Positions 1-8,498 of a stretch of DNA of 64,000 nt are shown here, one piece after another; position 1 is the stretch's first letter; each line of letters starts with the position of its first letter. Both the position numbers and the translations under genes were made by a program. The notes beneath the pieces were generated by a model. It saw only the letters and a program-made list of their open reading frames with translations. It had not been told where the DNA came from and searched no databases. This stretch comes from Candidatus Zixiibacteriota bacterium (GTDB lineage Bacteria > Zixibacteria > MSB-5A5 > GN15 > JACZUZ01), in contig JAJRPJ010000008.1 in the NCBI GenBank assembly GCA_024280835.1, positions 1-64,000 on the forward strand. Reading direction: 5' to 3'.

Positions 1-91
1 CCAAAATGGGTTCGTTTCGCATATGCAGCTTGCGCACATAGGATTGTTGTAGTGTTTTTGTAGAATCTCCCTCGATTGTAGTGTGTGCCAT
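1..91 (-). CDS. Possible 5' end of a gene running off the left edge
   Basis: Reading leftward from an ATG at 91-89 the frame stays open to the window edge, giving 30 residues that begin MAHTTIEGDS. The frame is also open upstream of the ATG to a TGA near 166, so the start is uncertain. No good Shine-Dalgarno motif precedes the ATG. I do not recognise the protein and the fragment is too short to assign. It may equally be a chance open stretch. Confidence 0.25.
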   Translation of the reverse strand, partial: MAHTTIEGDSTKTLQQSYVRKLHMRNEPIL

Positions 92-170
92 GAGTTTGCC
101 ATCACTTACGGACGGAGCAGGATTTTGGTGTGGTTTGATGGTGATTCTGTGTAGCGTGAAATATCAAAGC

Positions 171-266
171 CGCAGGGATTTCGACCTGCATGACTATTAG
201 ATGGCAAAGCCAACACGATGAAACAGGGACAAACGTCCCTACCACCCTGTCACCCTGTCACCCTGT
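171..266. repeat. Short repeats and hairpin left of the SIR2-like gene
   Basis: Three kinds of repeat lie here. Positions 174-187 carry AGGGATTTCGACCT, which recurs exactly at 1555-1568. Positions 225-240 form a hairpin, AGGGAC/GTCCCT with a 4-nt loop. Positions 243-266 are three tandem copies of CACCCTGT, just beyond the SIR2-like stop codon. The first two belong to the same family of stem-loops as the cluster at 1362-1677, so the SIR2-like gene is bracketed by related elements. Confidence 0.7.
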
Positions 267-268
267 CA

Positions 269-1330
269 CTATAACTCTTTGTCTTGCTCCTTCTCAAAAG
301 CGATTCGCTTGTCAAACCACATTCTTAGTTCGTCCCAATTGAGAGTTATTGGAATTGGATGTTCAACGATAAAATTGACATCCATTAGTTGAGACCACAT
401 TGCTTCGCATGATCTCCTTGGGTGGCGCGCAATGATGGAATCAGCGAACTTTGAATGAGCCTCAAAGTGGTGCGTATGAGTAAATCCACTCCAAGTTGTC
501 CGCAGTTGCGTTGGATTCTTGATGTCTATAATTTCTGTTTGCTCTAGATTTCTCTTGCTGGTAGGCCCCCAGCCCTCCTTCATGAGATTTATGGCCTCCA
601 CATCAGAATCTGGAGCACTATAGCCGAATACAGTAAAGAGATACGCATGAGCTAGGTATTTCTTCAGTATCTCCCAAGAAGCCTGAATATATGAATTTTG
701 AGTATAGTTTTTTTCCTTAATTGGATAGAGTAGTTTTGAATTTACAAATAGCGTGTCACACTTGGAACAGCGGGTTCCGCGACGGCCGACAGTACGATCT
801 TCAATGCAGTAACCAATTGCAGTGTTTCCGTGCAGAAAGACCACTTTTGGTCCTGAAGCCCATCGGTGATTACGTTGTAGCGCTTGCCACAAGAGCGGAT
901 CCCAATTGAAAGTTGCTATCAAGTCTTTCGGTCTAAGAGATATTACAAGCAAATCATAAATTGTCGGGTAGTCTGGTAACTCCAGATCATAAAAGTATTT
1001 GAAGACAGCAGTTTCGATATCCTGCAATGCAGAATTCCTACCTTCAGTGTATAATGCGCTATACAGATCTTCGAAATTTTCACAGTCATAACTCATGTCG
1101 TGACGATACAGGATTGGTTTCAGATCGCATTGCTCTACTAAATTGTTCATCAATGGTAAACTCTTCCCGTTCTTATCGCCAAAGGGCAGTGCTGCCACAC
1201 TTGCTCCTGAACCTAAGATCACCACATGGGGAGCGCCCATTGAAAGGTCGTCAATTTCATCGTAGTTATTAAAGTTCACTGACATTAATCCTTGGGAAAG
1301 CGTTGTTTCTAGATTCAAACTTACTGCCAC
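269..1330 (-). CDS. SIR2-like domain protein (defence-type NAD-binding fold)
   Basis: A protein of up to 353 residues with the signatures of bacterial SIR2-like proteins. These are a Rossmann glycine motif LGSGAS at about 39-44, the ATFNWDPLL segment at about 139-147 with the Asn and Asp used in NAD handling, FLHGN at about 165-169 with the catalytic-type His, and FGYSAPDSD near 233-241. A CSKC pair at 188-191 suggests a small zinc-binding insertion. In this family such domains often hydrolyse NAD+ in anti-phage systems (ThsA, DSR and related); that role here is inference. The gene stands alone with no recognisable partner. The start is either GTG at 1330 or ATG at 1285, and the latter has AAGGA three bases upstream. 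Confidence 0.7.
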   Translation of the reverse strand: MAVSLNLETTLSQGLMSVNFNNYDEIDDLSMGAPHVVILGSGASVAALPFGDKNGKSLPLMNNLVEQCDLKPILYRHDMSYDCENFEDLYSALYTEGRNSALQDIETAVFKYFYDLELPDYPTIYDLLVISLRPKDLIATFNWDPLLWQALQRNHRWASGPKVVFLHGNTAIGYCIEDRTVGRRGTRCSKCDTLFVNSKLLYPIKEKNYTQNSYIQASWEILKKYLAHAYLFTVFGYSAPDSDVEAINLMKEGWGPTSKRNLEQTEIIDIKNPTQLRTTWSGFTHTHHFEAHSKFADSIIARHPRRSCEAMWSQLMDVNFIVEHPIPITLNWDELRMWFDKRIAFEKEQDKEL

Positions 1331-1361
1331 AATCTATCTTTGGTAATACGCAGTTCCATGG

Positions 1362-1677
1362 GTCGAAACCCTCACGGTTTCGACATTTTCAATCTTGGCG
1401 GAGATGTCGGGTTTCTATGTTTGCTGGCGCTCACGCCGGAATCCGACCTACTTTTGCTCAACCAAGATTAATATAGCTAACTGCCTCGTATTGCGAAACA
1501 TGTCAAGTCCCTGAAAAGGGGACTTGACCTACTTTTGGGATTGTCGAAACCGCGAGGGATTTCGACCTATTGCCATCTTCCACCAATAATCGTAGTGGCG
1601 TCCCTTGGGGCGCCTTTTTCAATCAAGTCAATCACCCCCAAACAATCCAACAAGGCGCCCCAAGGGACGCCACTACG
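1362..1677. repeat. Cluster of five stem-loops upstream of the SIR2-like gene
   Basis: This intergenic stretch is built of consecutive inverted repeats: GTCGAAACC/GGTTTCGAC at 1362-1384; a GTCGG/CCGAC stem enclosing GGCG/CGCC at about 1406-1447; GTCAAGTCCC/GGGACTTGAC at 1502-1528; GTCGAAA/TTTCGAC at 1543-1566; and a perfect 26-bp inverted repeat with arms 1591-1616 and 1652-1677. Several right arms are followed by the same tail, GACCTA or GACCTACTTTTG. The arms of the last repeat are themselves nearly palindromic. The look is that of dispersed intergenic palindromic elements, not a terminator: no U-tract follows the stems. Confidence 0.75.
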
Positions 1678-1697
1678 CTGGCTGTTGCAGAGACGTA

Positions 1698-2114
1698 TTA
1701 GATTTGCTTTTGCCGGCAGGCTATTAGCGCTTGCGTTGCGAAGGCCATTAGGAGCATGGCTCCGACTGTGAAACGCATGAGTGGGGCCCAGCGTAGGCCG
1801 GGGCGTAGAGATGACATTTTGGGGTCGTCGGGGTTGTAATGCACCGAGACTGTTTTACCAGGATGGTATTCTGCTAGGACTTTGCTGGCGGTTTGGCCGC
1901 GGTAGCGACGGCTTCCGAAACCGGGGATTGATAAATCAGTTGAGTCAGTGTAGATGACACCAGCGACCTCATAGGAGTAAATCACCAGCGGCAAAATTGC
2001 GCGTTCGCCTGTGCGGGTGGTGTCGGAGACTTGGCCTTGGGTAATCGGCCATGATTTGCTTTGGATTGATTTGTTGACATCGCCTGATGAAATCCAGAGT
2101 AACAAAACTCCCAA
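1698..2114 (-). CDS. DUF3592 family membrane protein
   Basis: A small protein with a hydrophobic segment at each end and a central extracytoplasmic beta-rich part containing SWPITQGQV, a Tyr-rich strand YSYEVAGVIY and VHYNPDDPKMSSLRPG. This is the DUF3592 pattern; the function of the family is unknown. The listed TTG start cuts into the first transmembrane helix. The open frame continues upstream for 44 codons, right up to the panC stop codon, without any ATG, GTG or other TTG. The true start is therefore probably upstream at an unusual codon, or the gene is a decayed 5' end. It follows panC on the same strand. Confidence 0.6.
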   Translation of the reverse strand: MGVLLLWISSGDVNKSIQSKSWPITQGQVSDTTRTGERAILPLVIYSYEVAGVIYTDSTDLSIPGFGSRRYRGQTASKVLAEYHPGKTVSVHYNPDDPKMSSLRPGLRWAPLMRFTVGAMLLMAFATQALIACRQKQI

Positions 2115-2243
2115 GCCTAGCGCAACAAAGGTCAGGACCTGAATGAGAGTTCCGCCACGGATTTTTTTCCAGCGGAATATGGCGCCGAGGGCAAAGCCCA
2201 GCGCAAGGGGCGCCCTTGCGGCAACACTGGTACTTGATAGCGC

Positions 2244-3086
2244 TTACAACCGCAGGTTATCTATCAAGCGCACGCCGTGCACACTCGCCGCTAGTGAAAT
2301 CATCGCGCCCTTCTGGGGCGCATCAAGTGGCTCTAGCGTTTCGAATTCTGTGAGAGCTATGTATTCGAATTTTATTGTCGGACAAATTGCCTCGGCCTCA
2401 ACACTAATCAGAGTTTTGAGGGCTATCAAACTTGTTTCACCAGCTTTGAAGGCTTCATGCGCCGCGCGTAAGCCGACTATCAAACATCTCGCCTCGGCTC
2501 TTTCTCGGGCATTGAAATATTGATTGCGACTTGAGAGCGCTAGGCCGTCTTTCTCGCGAACAGTCGAAGCGACAATAAACTTGATTGGATAGGACAAGTC
2601 TGTAGTCATTTTTTTTAGTGTTTGCGCTTGCTGATAATCTTTTTGCCCAAAGACTGCAACATCGGGCCTGCAAATATTAAACAACTTCGCCACTACAGTA
2701 GTGACACCTCGAAAATGATCGGGGCGTGATTTGCCCTCTAACGTTTGTGTAATTTGCTCAACTGAAACGAAAGTTTCGAAGCCCTCAGGGTAAATATCTT
2801 CCACAGGCGGCATAAACACGAAATCAACTTTTCTCTCTCGCAACAACGCTAGATCACGCCGATTATCGCGTGGATAGTTTAAGTAATCCTCATCGGGCCC
2901 AAATTGTTTTGGATTCACAAAGATAGAGACGACAACAATATCAGCGCTCTTCTGCGCCCTCTCGACAAGCGCCAGATGACCGTCATGCAAGGCGCCCATA
3001 GTCGGAACTAGAGCTAGAGTTTTTCCAGTAGCAACACACTCTCGTGCGGCCTGAGACATTTTCTTGGATGATCGAATAATTTTCAT
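2244..3086 (-). CDS. panC: Pantothenate synthetase
   Basis: ATP-dependent ligation of pantoate and beta-alanine to pantothenate, the last step before coenzyme A assembly, in the cytoplasm. At 280 residues it has normal length. All family motifs are present: PTMGALHDGH (28-37) with the HxGH-type nucleotide-binding histidines, NPKQF (58-62), RPDHFRGVTTVVAKLFN (121-137), GQKDYQQ (147-153) and the KMSKS-like REKDGLALSSRN (177-188). It lies 44 bases downstream of the LTA-synthase-like gene, probably in one transcript. No panB or panD is in the window. Confidence 0.97.
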   Translation of the reverse strand: MKIIRSSKKMSQAARECVATGKTLALVPTMGALHDGHLALVERAQKSADIVVVSIFVNPKQFGPDEDYLNYPRDNRRDLALLRERKVDFVFMPPVEDIYPEGFETFVSVEQITQTLEGKSRPDHFRGVTTVVAKLFNICRPDVAVFGQKDYQQAQTLKKMTTDLSYPIKFIVASTVREKDGLALSSRNQYFNARERAEARCLIVGLRAAHEAFKAGETSLIALKTLISVEAEAICPTIKFEYIALTEFETLEPLDAPQKGAMISLAASVHGVRLIDNLRL

Positions 3087-3130
3087 GGAGACAATCTAAT
3101 AGAATCTGCGCCAGAGGAAACCTCTGTTAG

Positions 3131-5122
3131 CTATTTATTATTGTCATTCTGGCGGGCGGGACTCTGAAATGCGCGCAATTGCCTTTGCTTATACATCTTA
3201 TACGCAATTTGAAAATAACTGATAGCATCATGACTCAAGGTAGATTGACTGTCTTCACCTAGAAACAACAATTCACCATTACTAGAATCACGTAGCCACA
3301 GTTCTACAGCCCCTTGAATTCCGAGAACCGCCAAAGTGTCATTGCGTAGCATCCCCACATCTCGATTGTGCGACAATAGTATCCAATCATCGTCTCCGCT
3401 GGGTCTTAGGAGTGAGCGTCCGAAAAATTGCGATCGATAATTGAAATCCAGTAGATCAAGAATAGTCGGAGACAAATCTAGCTGAGAACTGAGACGGTCA
3501 TTACGCCCCCCCTCGGGAATTAGCGCTGGGCTATAGAACAACAATGGAATCTCATAGGAGTCCAGCGGAATCTCCTGACTACCATAGACTCGCGCGCCAT
3601 GGTCAGCCATGAAAATGAACAATGTGCTATCAAAAAAATCATGCGACTTGGCGTCTGCAATAAACTTACCTATGGCATAGTCGGCATAACGAACAGCGTT
3701 TTCGCGTGTCCTCTCCTCTGGGTCATACGGTATTTTGCCGTCTGGATAAGTAAAGGGAGTATGGTTGGAAACAGTTATCATCGTGGCAAAAAACGGTTGC
3801 CCCTGATTGTGCAATGAATCAAAAGTCAGCAGAGCATTGCTAAAGAGGTCTTCATCGCAAACACCCCAAATAGTTGAAAACGTCTTGTGAGAAAAATTAG
3901 TCTCGTCGATAATTTGGTCAAAATAATTGTGGGAGGCGAAATAGGAAAAATTATCAAAGTACGCGCGTCCACCGTAGAGAAATATTGTTTGGTAGTCTTG
4001 CTCTTTGAGTGCCGAAGCTAGTGTAAAGAGGTTTTCATTATCTGGTCTTTTGACAATTGAACGACCAGGAATCGGCGGATAACTAATTATTGAGGCTTCT
4101 AGACCTCTAACTGTGCGGTTGCCTGTGGCGTACATCTTAGTAAAAAGTAGCCCTTCACTTGCCAGCGAATCGAAATGCGGAGTGAGGTTCTTGCCGTCAG
4201 GTTTGAGTGAACCGATGAATTCCGAACCAAAACTTTCCTCGAGAACTAAGACAATATTGAATCGTCTGGTTGGATTCTCGGAAACTATCTGGCGATCAAG
4301 AGTCTGAACGCTGAGTGTTGTAACATCCGAATCAATAAACTTAGCGTCTGAAGTTTTGATTTGTCGCCTGAGACACTCTAGGGCTTTTGTTTCATCGATA
4401 GTAGCATAGTAGAGATCATAATCAAGTTCATTCGTCACAAAGGCATGCCAGAAATTATAGATACCATTGCCAGCGATTTCGTTGAGAATCCGATTATCGG
4501 ACACTCGGCTAGTATCGATGCTCAACGAGAAATACATGACACCACTAACAGCTATTAGCCCGAGAGATGTTCTTACCCTGCGCCCCAAGCTACTACCTAC
4601 TTCTAGGGTTTGATTAACTCGACGCCGTAGAAACCAGACAGCAGTCACACTTAAGGCCAAGACTGCCAACAAAACTGTCGGCACAGGATAGGTTTCCCAG
4701 ATATTTACGAAAACCTCATGGGGATAAAGTAAATAGTCGACGGCCACATAATTTAGTCGCGAACTAAATTCTGCAAAGAAGAACAATTCCAAAACAATCA
4801 AATACAACGCGGCGTAGATAAACATAAACAAGCCGCCAAATGTCAACCAGCGTCCAAATCTAAACCTGAACCATTTTTGGGGAAAGACCACCAAAAACAA
4901 GGAGTACAAAAACATAAGACAAAGTGCGATAAAGGTATCAATAATAAACCCGACACAAAGCGCTAGCACAAAGTCAACAATAGTGACGTTCTGGCTCGCT
5001 ATTTCTGTGACTAGTAAAACTAAACGTGTAAAAGTGGAGGAAAACAGATAGACCAACCCGACAAGAACCAAGTTCACATTCATGAAGGTAATTGCAGAGG
5101 CTCCTCGTTTTACCAAGTTCAT
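3131..5122 (-). CDS. LTA synthase-like membrane sulfatase/phosphoglycerol transferase
   Basis: A 663-residue protein with about five transmembrane helices in the first 205 residues and an extracytoplasmic alkaline-phosphatase-fold domain from about 285. Metal-site and nucleophile motifs are visible: VLEESFGSEF with Glu near 295, the nucleophile Thr337 in GNRTVRGLEA, and FMADHGARVYG near the C-terminus. LTA synthase relatives move phosphoglycerol, phosphoethanolamine or similar groups from lipids onto a glycan. In a Gram-negative cell the acceptor could be a periplasmic glucan or lipopolysaccharide; the substrate cannot be read from sequence. It sits between a GNAT acetyltransferase and panC with short gaps. 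Confidence 0.85.
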   Translation of the reverse strand: MNLVKRGASAITFMNVNLVLVGLVYLFSSTFTRLVLLVTEIASQNVTIVDFVLALCVGFIIDTFIALCLMFLYSLFLVVFPQKWFRFRFGRWLTFGGLFMFIYAALYLIVLELFFFAEFSSRLNYVAVDYLLYPHEVFVNIWETYPVPTVLLAVLALSVTAVWFLRRRVNQTLEVGSSLGRRVRTSLGLIAVSGVMYFSLSIDTSRVSDNRILNEIAGNGIYNFWHAFVTNELDYDLYYATIDETKALECLRRQIKTSDAKFIDSDVTTLSVQTLDRQIVSENPTRRFNIVLVLEESFGSEFIGSLKPDGKNLTPHFDSLASEGLLFTKMYATGNRTVRGLEASIISYPPIPGRSIVKRPDNENLFTLASALKEQDYQTIFLYGGRAYFDNFSYFASHNYFDQIIDETNFSHKTFSTIWGVCDEDLFSNALLTFDSLHNQGQPFFATMITVSNHTPFTYPDGKIPYDPEERTRENAVRYADYAIGKFIADAKSHDFFDSTLFIFMADHGARVYGSQEIPLDSYEIPLLFYSPALIPEGGRNDRLSSQLDLSPTILDLLDFNYRSQFFGRSLLRPSGDDDWILLSHNRDVGMLRNDTLAVLGIQGAVELWLRDSSNGELLFLGEDSQSTLSHDAISYFQIAYKMYKQRQLRAFQSPARQNDNNK

Positions 5123-5131
5123 AGATAAATC

Positions 5132-5701
5132 CTAGACTTCCTCTGAGGTGTTGGGTGTGACAGTATCAGCCGAGTTTGGGTTTTTCAGCGCGTACATATG
5201 CACTTCGACATTTTCCATTATGGTTACGCTTTTCTCGTATTGCATCCCGACCCTCTCAGCGACTTTTTTCGAAGACAGATTATCGGGATACATCAAAGAA
5301 ACCATTCGTGAAAATTTGCGCTTTCGGAATCCCCAATCACGAACGGCGATGGCCGCTTCGGTAGCATAGCCTTTTCCACAGAATTGTTTGCCTAATAGAT
5401 AAGCTATCTCATGCTCACGAAAACCATCAATCTCCCAAAAGAGAACCCCACAATGCCCAATCAGAGTCTCGCTCTCAGCGAGTCTCACTGCCCACAAACC
5501 AAGTCCATGCTCTTGGTAATGTGTTTTCTGATGTTTTTCTATACTCAGTCGCACTTCATCAACAGAGTCAACAGTCTTGCCAGCGCCAATAAAACGCATA
5601 GTTTCTGGATCTGAATAGAACTCAAAAAACGCTACGGCATCAGAAGCCAACATTGGGCGCAATTCTAATCGCTCTGTCTTTATTGTTTCTATCATTCTCA
5701 T
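5132..5701 (-). CDS. GNAT acetyltransferase, RimJ/RimL type
   Basis: 189 residues starting METERL-like (MRMIETIKTERLELRP), as is usual for ribosomal-protein-Ser/Ala-acetyltransferase relatives. The acetyl-CoA pyrophosphate-binding loop is present as KQFCGKGYATEA, followed by the typical NLSSKKVAERVGMQYE motif in which an Asn and a Ser precede the last helix. It probably N-acetylates a protein or a small amine. The substrate is not predictable. Its stop codon is 9 bases from the next gene's start, suggesting cotranscription with the LTA-synthase-like gene. Confidence 0.9.
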   Translation of the reverse strand: MRMIETIKTERLELRPMLASDAVAFFEFYSDPETMRFIGAGKTVDSVDEVRLSIEKHQKTHYQEHGLGLWAVRLAESETLIGHCGVLFWEIDGFREHEIAYLLGKQFCGKGYATEAAIAVRDWGFRKRKFSRMVSLMYPDNLSSKKVAERVGMQYEKSVTIMENVEVHMYALKNPNSADTVTPNTSEEV

Positions 5702-5775
5702 AGATTAACTATTCTTTATTTCGACGGCAATAGTTTCCACTTGTCAGTCGGCCTACTTAGCGCTAATTTTCATAA

Positions 5776-8133
5776 ATGGCGCCTACCCCTAAAATCCGTC
5801 AGGACCTAATAAGTTCCCGTCAGGAAACGAAAATTCGTGACGGAGAGTCTGGCCAAGTATTTGTAGTCATCAAAGACCCGCGCACTGGTCGCTATTTTCG
5901 TGTTCGTGAGCCCGAGTTTTGGCTGATCAATCAATTCGATGGGAAAAGCACCGCAGAAGAGGTTGCTCAGCGTTTTGCTGATAAATTCAGGATGGCGCTG
6001 CCAATAGAAGCCGTCGAGGCTTTCGCCAACAAACTAGATTCACTTTTCTTCCTCGATACCGAACGCGCCGAATATGAGTCCAGTCGCGCTGTACATAGCG
6101 CAGAGGGAGCCGAAAACCGCTCTGCGCTCTCCAAGCTATTGTTTATCAAACTTGTAGCAATGGACCCGACAAACTTTCTCAATGCTCTTTTGAAGGTCTA
6201 CCGTCCTCTGCACGGCAAGCTATTGTTCGCTTTGTCTTGGGCGTTTATGCTTTTTGGATTGAGTGTTATGTGGGCCAATTTGAGCGCTTTCTCGCATGGA
6301 CTGTATGATATTTTCACTCTGGGATCGATTTTCACAGCTATGTTCGCATTGGCTCTTGTGATTTTCATCCACGAATTGGCACATGCAATTACCTGTCGCT
6401 TGCATGGCGGGCAAGTCACTGAAGTTGGTTTTTTGCTACTTTATTTTCAGCCCTGCTTCTTCACCGATCTCTCGGATGCTTGGTTATTTTCCCAGATGAA
6501 GCATCGTTTGGCGGTCATATGGGCTGGGCCGTTCATGCAGCTTTTGACTTTGGCAGCCATGGCCATAGTATGGCGCGTGACAGTCATCGGCTCAACAATC
6601 AATCTAATCGCCCAGATCAGCGCGATTGTCTCTTTGGTGACAATTCTCTTTAATTTCAACCCACTTATTAAGCTGGACGGCTACTACTTACTCTCCGACT
6701 GGCTGGAAATCCCCAACCTGCGCCGAAAAGCATTCCAGTATTTTGGCTCATGGTTCAGGCAAGTCGCTCTCGGAATCAAGGCCGACTCAGATAGACCAGA
6801 AGAATTCACGCCCCGCGAGCGGAAAATTTTTGTCCGCTATGCCCTCTTGTCGATTACCTACTCTGTGGTATTGCTGACGTATATAGGTGTAATAGTTGGA
6901 ACCTGGCTGATAGAATCGTTTGGGATAGTTGGCGCGCTGGTATTGATTGCAACTCCGTTGTATATTCTCAGAAGAGAGTTATTAGCAAGTATTCGCTATT
7001 TATCGAGCCCAATAAACGCCATGAAAAATATCTTCAACAATCCACTGCGCGGAATTATCTACTCAATAGTGGCCTTAGCTCTAGTAGCCGTGGTCTTCTT
7101 TGTCCAAGTTGACGAAAAAGTCAGTGGTACTGTCGAGCTGTTTCCTCTGCAACGTTTTTCTATCAGCGCTGGAGTTGGTGGACGAATCGTTACTGAAAGA
7201 CGCACCTGTGGCAAGCGGCCAGATCTAGAAACAGGCTATTTGAATATGAGTTCGCTTGACCTCTCGGCATTGAGTATTCGCAAAAGAGTCAGTGTCGGCC
7301 AAAAAGTTGCAACTGGAGACACCCTGTTGGTTCTCCAATCAAATCAGGTAACCTCAGACTTGGAAGTCGCCAGATCCGCTCTGGCAACACTCAGGGCTCG
7401 TCTGGCTCTGCTGAAATCTCCACCGAAAGCTGAAAGCTTGATGGTACTAACCGCCGAAGCAGAGGCCTACGAATCTGAATATCAACGCGCGACATCTGAA
7501 CTAAAACGCAAGCGTGAGCTGTACGACAAGAATTTGATTGCGAAAAACGAGCTTGAAGACTCGCAGTCGGCGCTGGAAGTCAGTTCTTCAAAATGGAAAT
7601 CCGCAAAATCTCTGGTGGAGCTTCACCGCTCTCCACCCAAACCCGAAGAAGAAGCGGTCATCCAAAGCGACATCGACCAACAGCAGGCGCGCACGGCTTT
7701 CCTCGAATCCCAAGTAGCCGCGCAAGTAATACTCAGCCCCTTTGACGGTAAGATTGTCGAATCCGCGGACCAGAGTGAGTTCTTGGTCGTTATAGATGAA
7801 GGACAAATAGAAGCGCGGATTCATGTCTCAGATTACGATCTGACAAAAATTGAACTCGGTCAGTTGACGCTCCTGCGAGTGCGAAGCCATAACGCTCAAA
7901 CATACCAAGGGCAAGTCAACCGCATCAGCCAAGTTGGAGCTAATTTTGAAGCCCAGTCTCCAGAATCAACTGGTGATTTTGTTGTTGCAGCTATCTATGA
8001 CAACCCCAATGGACTCTTGAGACCTGGAATGAGTGGCTATGCCAAGATAGTTGTCGGCCAAAAGAGCATCTTCGGACTCGCTAAGCAAAAAATTCGCTCC
8101 TTTATTCGTGTAGAGTTCTGGTCTCTTTGGTAG
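5776..8133 (+). CDS. PqqD/RRE-like, M50 protease and HlyD-like adaptor fusion
   Basis: 785 residues in three parts. Residues 10-95 resemble a PqqD-like wHTH domain (RRE), the fold that binds leader peptides in modified-peptide pathways. Residues 120-440 are polytopic and carry the zinc motif HELAH (199-203) and the distal NFNPLIKLDGYY motif of M50 metalloproteases. Residues 440-785 hold a lipoyl-like beta-barrel flanking a long coiled coil (about 535-665), as in HlyD/membrane-fusion adaptors. Proteins of this layout accompany peptide and bacteriocin export or maturation loci. It is divergent from the upstream acetyltransferase. A short peptide gene lies downstream on the same strand. No ABC transporter or radical-SAM gene is adjacent. 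Substrate unknown. Confidence 0.85.
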   Translation: MAPTPKIRQDLISSRQETKIRDGESGQVFVVIKDPRTGRYFRVREPEFWLINQFDGKSTAEEVAQRFADKFRMALPIEAVEAFANKLDSLFFLDTERAEYESSRAVHSAEGAENRSALSKLLFIKLVAMDPTNFLNALLKVYRPLHGKLLFALSWAFMLFGLSVMWANLSAFSHGLYDIFTLGSIFTAMFALALVIFIHELAHAITCRLHGGQVTEVGFLLLYFQPCFFTDLSDAWLFSQMKHRLAVIWAGPFMQLLTLAAMAIVWRVTVIGSTINLIAQISAIVSLVTILFNFNPLIKLDGYYLLSDWLEIPNLRRKAFQYFGSWFRQVALGIKADSDRPEEFTPRERKIFVRYALLSITYSVVLLTYIGVIVGTWLIESFGIVGALVLIATPLYILRRELLASIRYLSSPINAMKNIFNNPLRGIIYSIVALALVAVVFFVQVDEKVSGTVELFPLQRFSISAGVGGRIVTERRTCGKRPDLETGYLNMSSLDLSALSIRKRVSVGQKVATGDTLLVLQSNQVTSDLEVARSALATLRARLALLKSPPKAESLMVLTAEAEAYESEYQRATSELKRKRELYDKNLIAKNELEDSQSALEVSSSKWKSAKSLVELHRSPPKPEEEAVIQSDIDQQQARTAFLESQVAAQVILSPFDGKIVESADQSEFLVVIDEGQIEARIHVSDYDLTKIELGQLTLLRVRSHNAQTYQGQVNRISQVGANFEAQSPESTGDFVVAAIYDNPNGLLRPGMSGYAKIVVGQKSIFGLAKQKIRSFIRVEFWSLW

Positions 8134-8480
8134 GACTACATAACACATTGTGATATAATTGATTACATCTAGAAACTAACTCACGCTTTCCCCGTATATA
8201 CAGCAATATGTAGGCCTTTCAGCTAGGCTGGGGGCCTCAACGAGGCCGAAAAAGCACTTGACAGGAGAGCAGATAAGTCTATCTTTGAAAGTAAGCAGGT
8301 TGCTTCTGGGTCAATATGACTAGATCATTATGTAATGACATGGAAGTGGGCTTAATAACACGGAAGTAGTATGGATTCTCACCTGAGTTTCCATCAGACA
8401 AAAATGAATCACACCTGGTCTGTCACCCTTGCCTGATGACTGAGGCGTAGGTGGTTGGTTCGGGATCATTTATAAACAGG
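8134..8480 (+). other. Non-coding leader region before the peptide gene
   Basis: About 350 bases with no convincing open frame. It holds a GC-rich hairpin GGCCTC/GAGGCC at 8233-8247, a promoter-like pair at 8258-8285, a near-repeat with 20-bp period (CATGGAAGT at 8339, CACGGAAGT at 8359) and several small inverted repeats including GCCT/AGGC (8431-8446) nested within CACCT/AGGTG (8412-8453). If transcription starts near 8292, the peptide gene has a structured leader of roughly 200 nt. Confidence 0.5.
8258..8285 (+). promoter_or_regulatory. Candidate sigma70 promoter for the peptide transcript
   Basis: A perfect TTGACA at 8258-8263 is followed after 16 bases by TATCTT at 8280-8285, which matches four of six -10 positions. 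It lies ahead of the 25-residue peptide gene and the terminator at 8678, on the same strand. Supported by motif only. Confidence 0.45.
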
Positions 8481-8485
8481 ATGAG

Positions 8486-8495
8486 AGGAGGTGAT
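8486..8495 (+). promoter_or_regulatory. Perfect Shine-Dalgarno site of the peptide gene
   Basis: AGGAGGTGAT is fully complementary to the usual 3' end of 16S rRNA. Its AGGAGG core ends 7 bases before the TTG at 8499, an ideal spacing. It decides the start in favour of TTG 8499 over the in-frame ATG at 8481, which overlaps the site. This is among the strongest ribosome-binding sites seen in the window. Confidence 0.85.
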
Positions 8496-8498
8496 TCT

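Noticed and set aside
1535-1771. 78-codon plus-strand frame
   Set aside because: It is produced by the perfect 26-bp inverted repeat and antisense to the DUF3592 gene.
8233-8247. Terminator after the M50-HlyD gene
   Set aside because: The GGCCTC/GAGGCC hairpin is followed by purines, with no T-run on either side.
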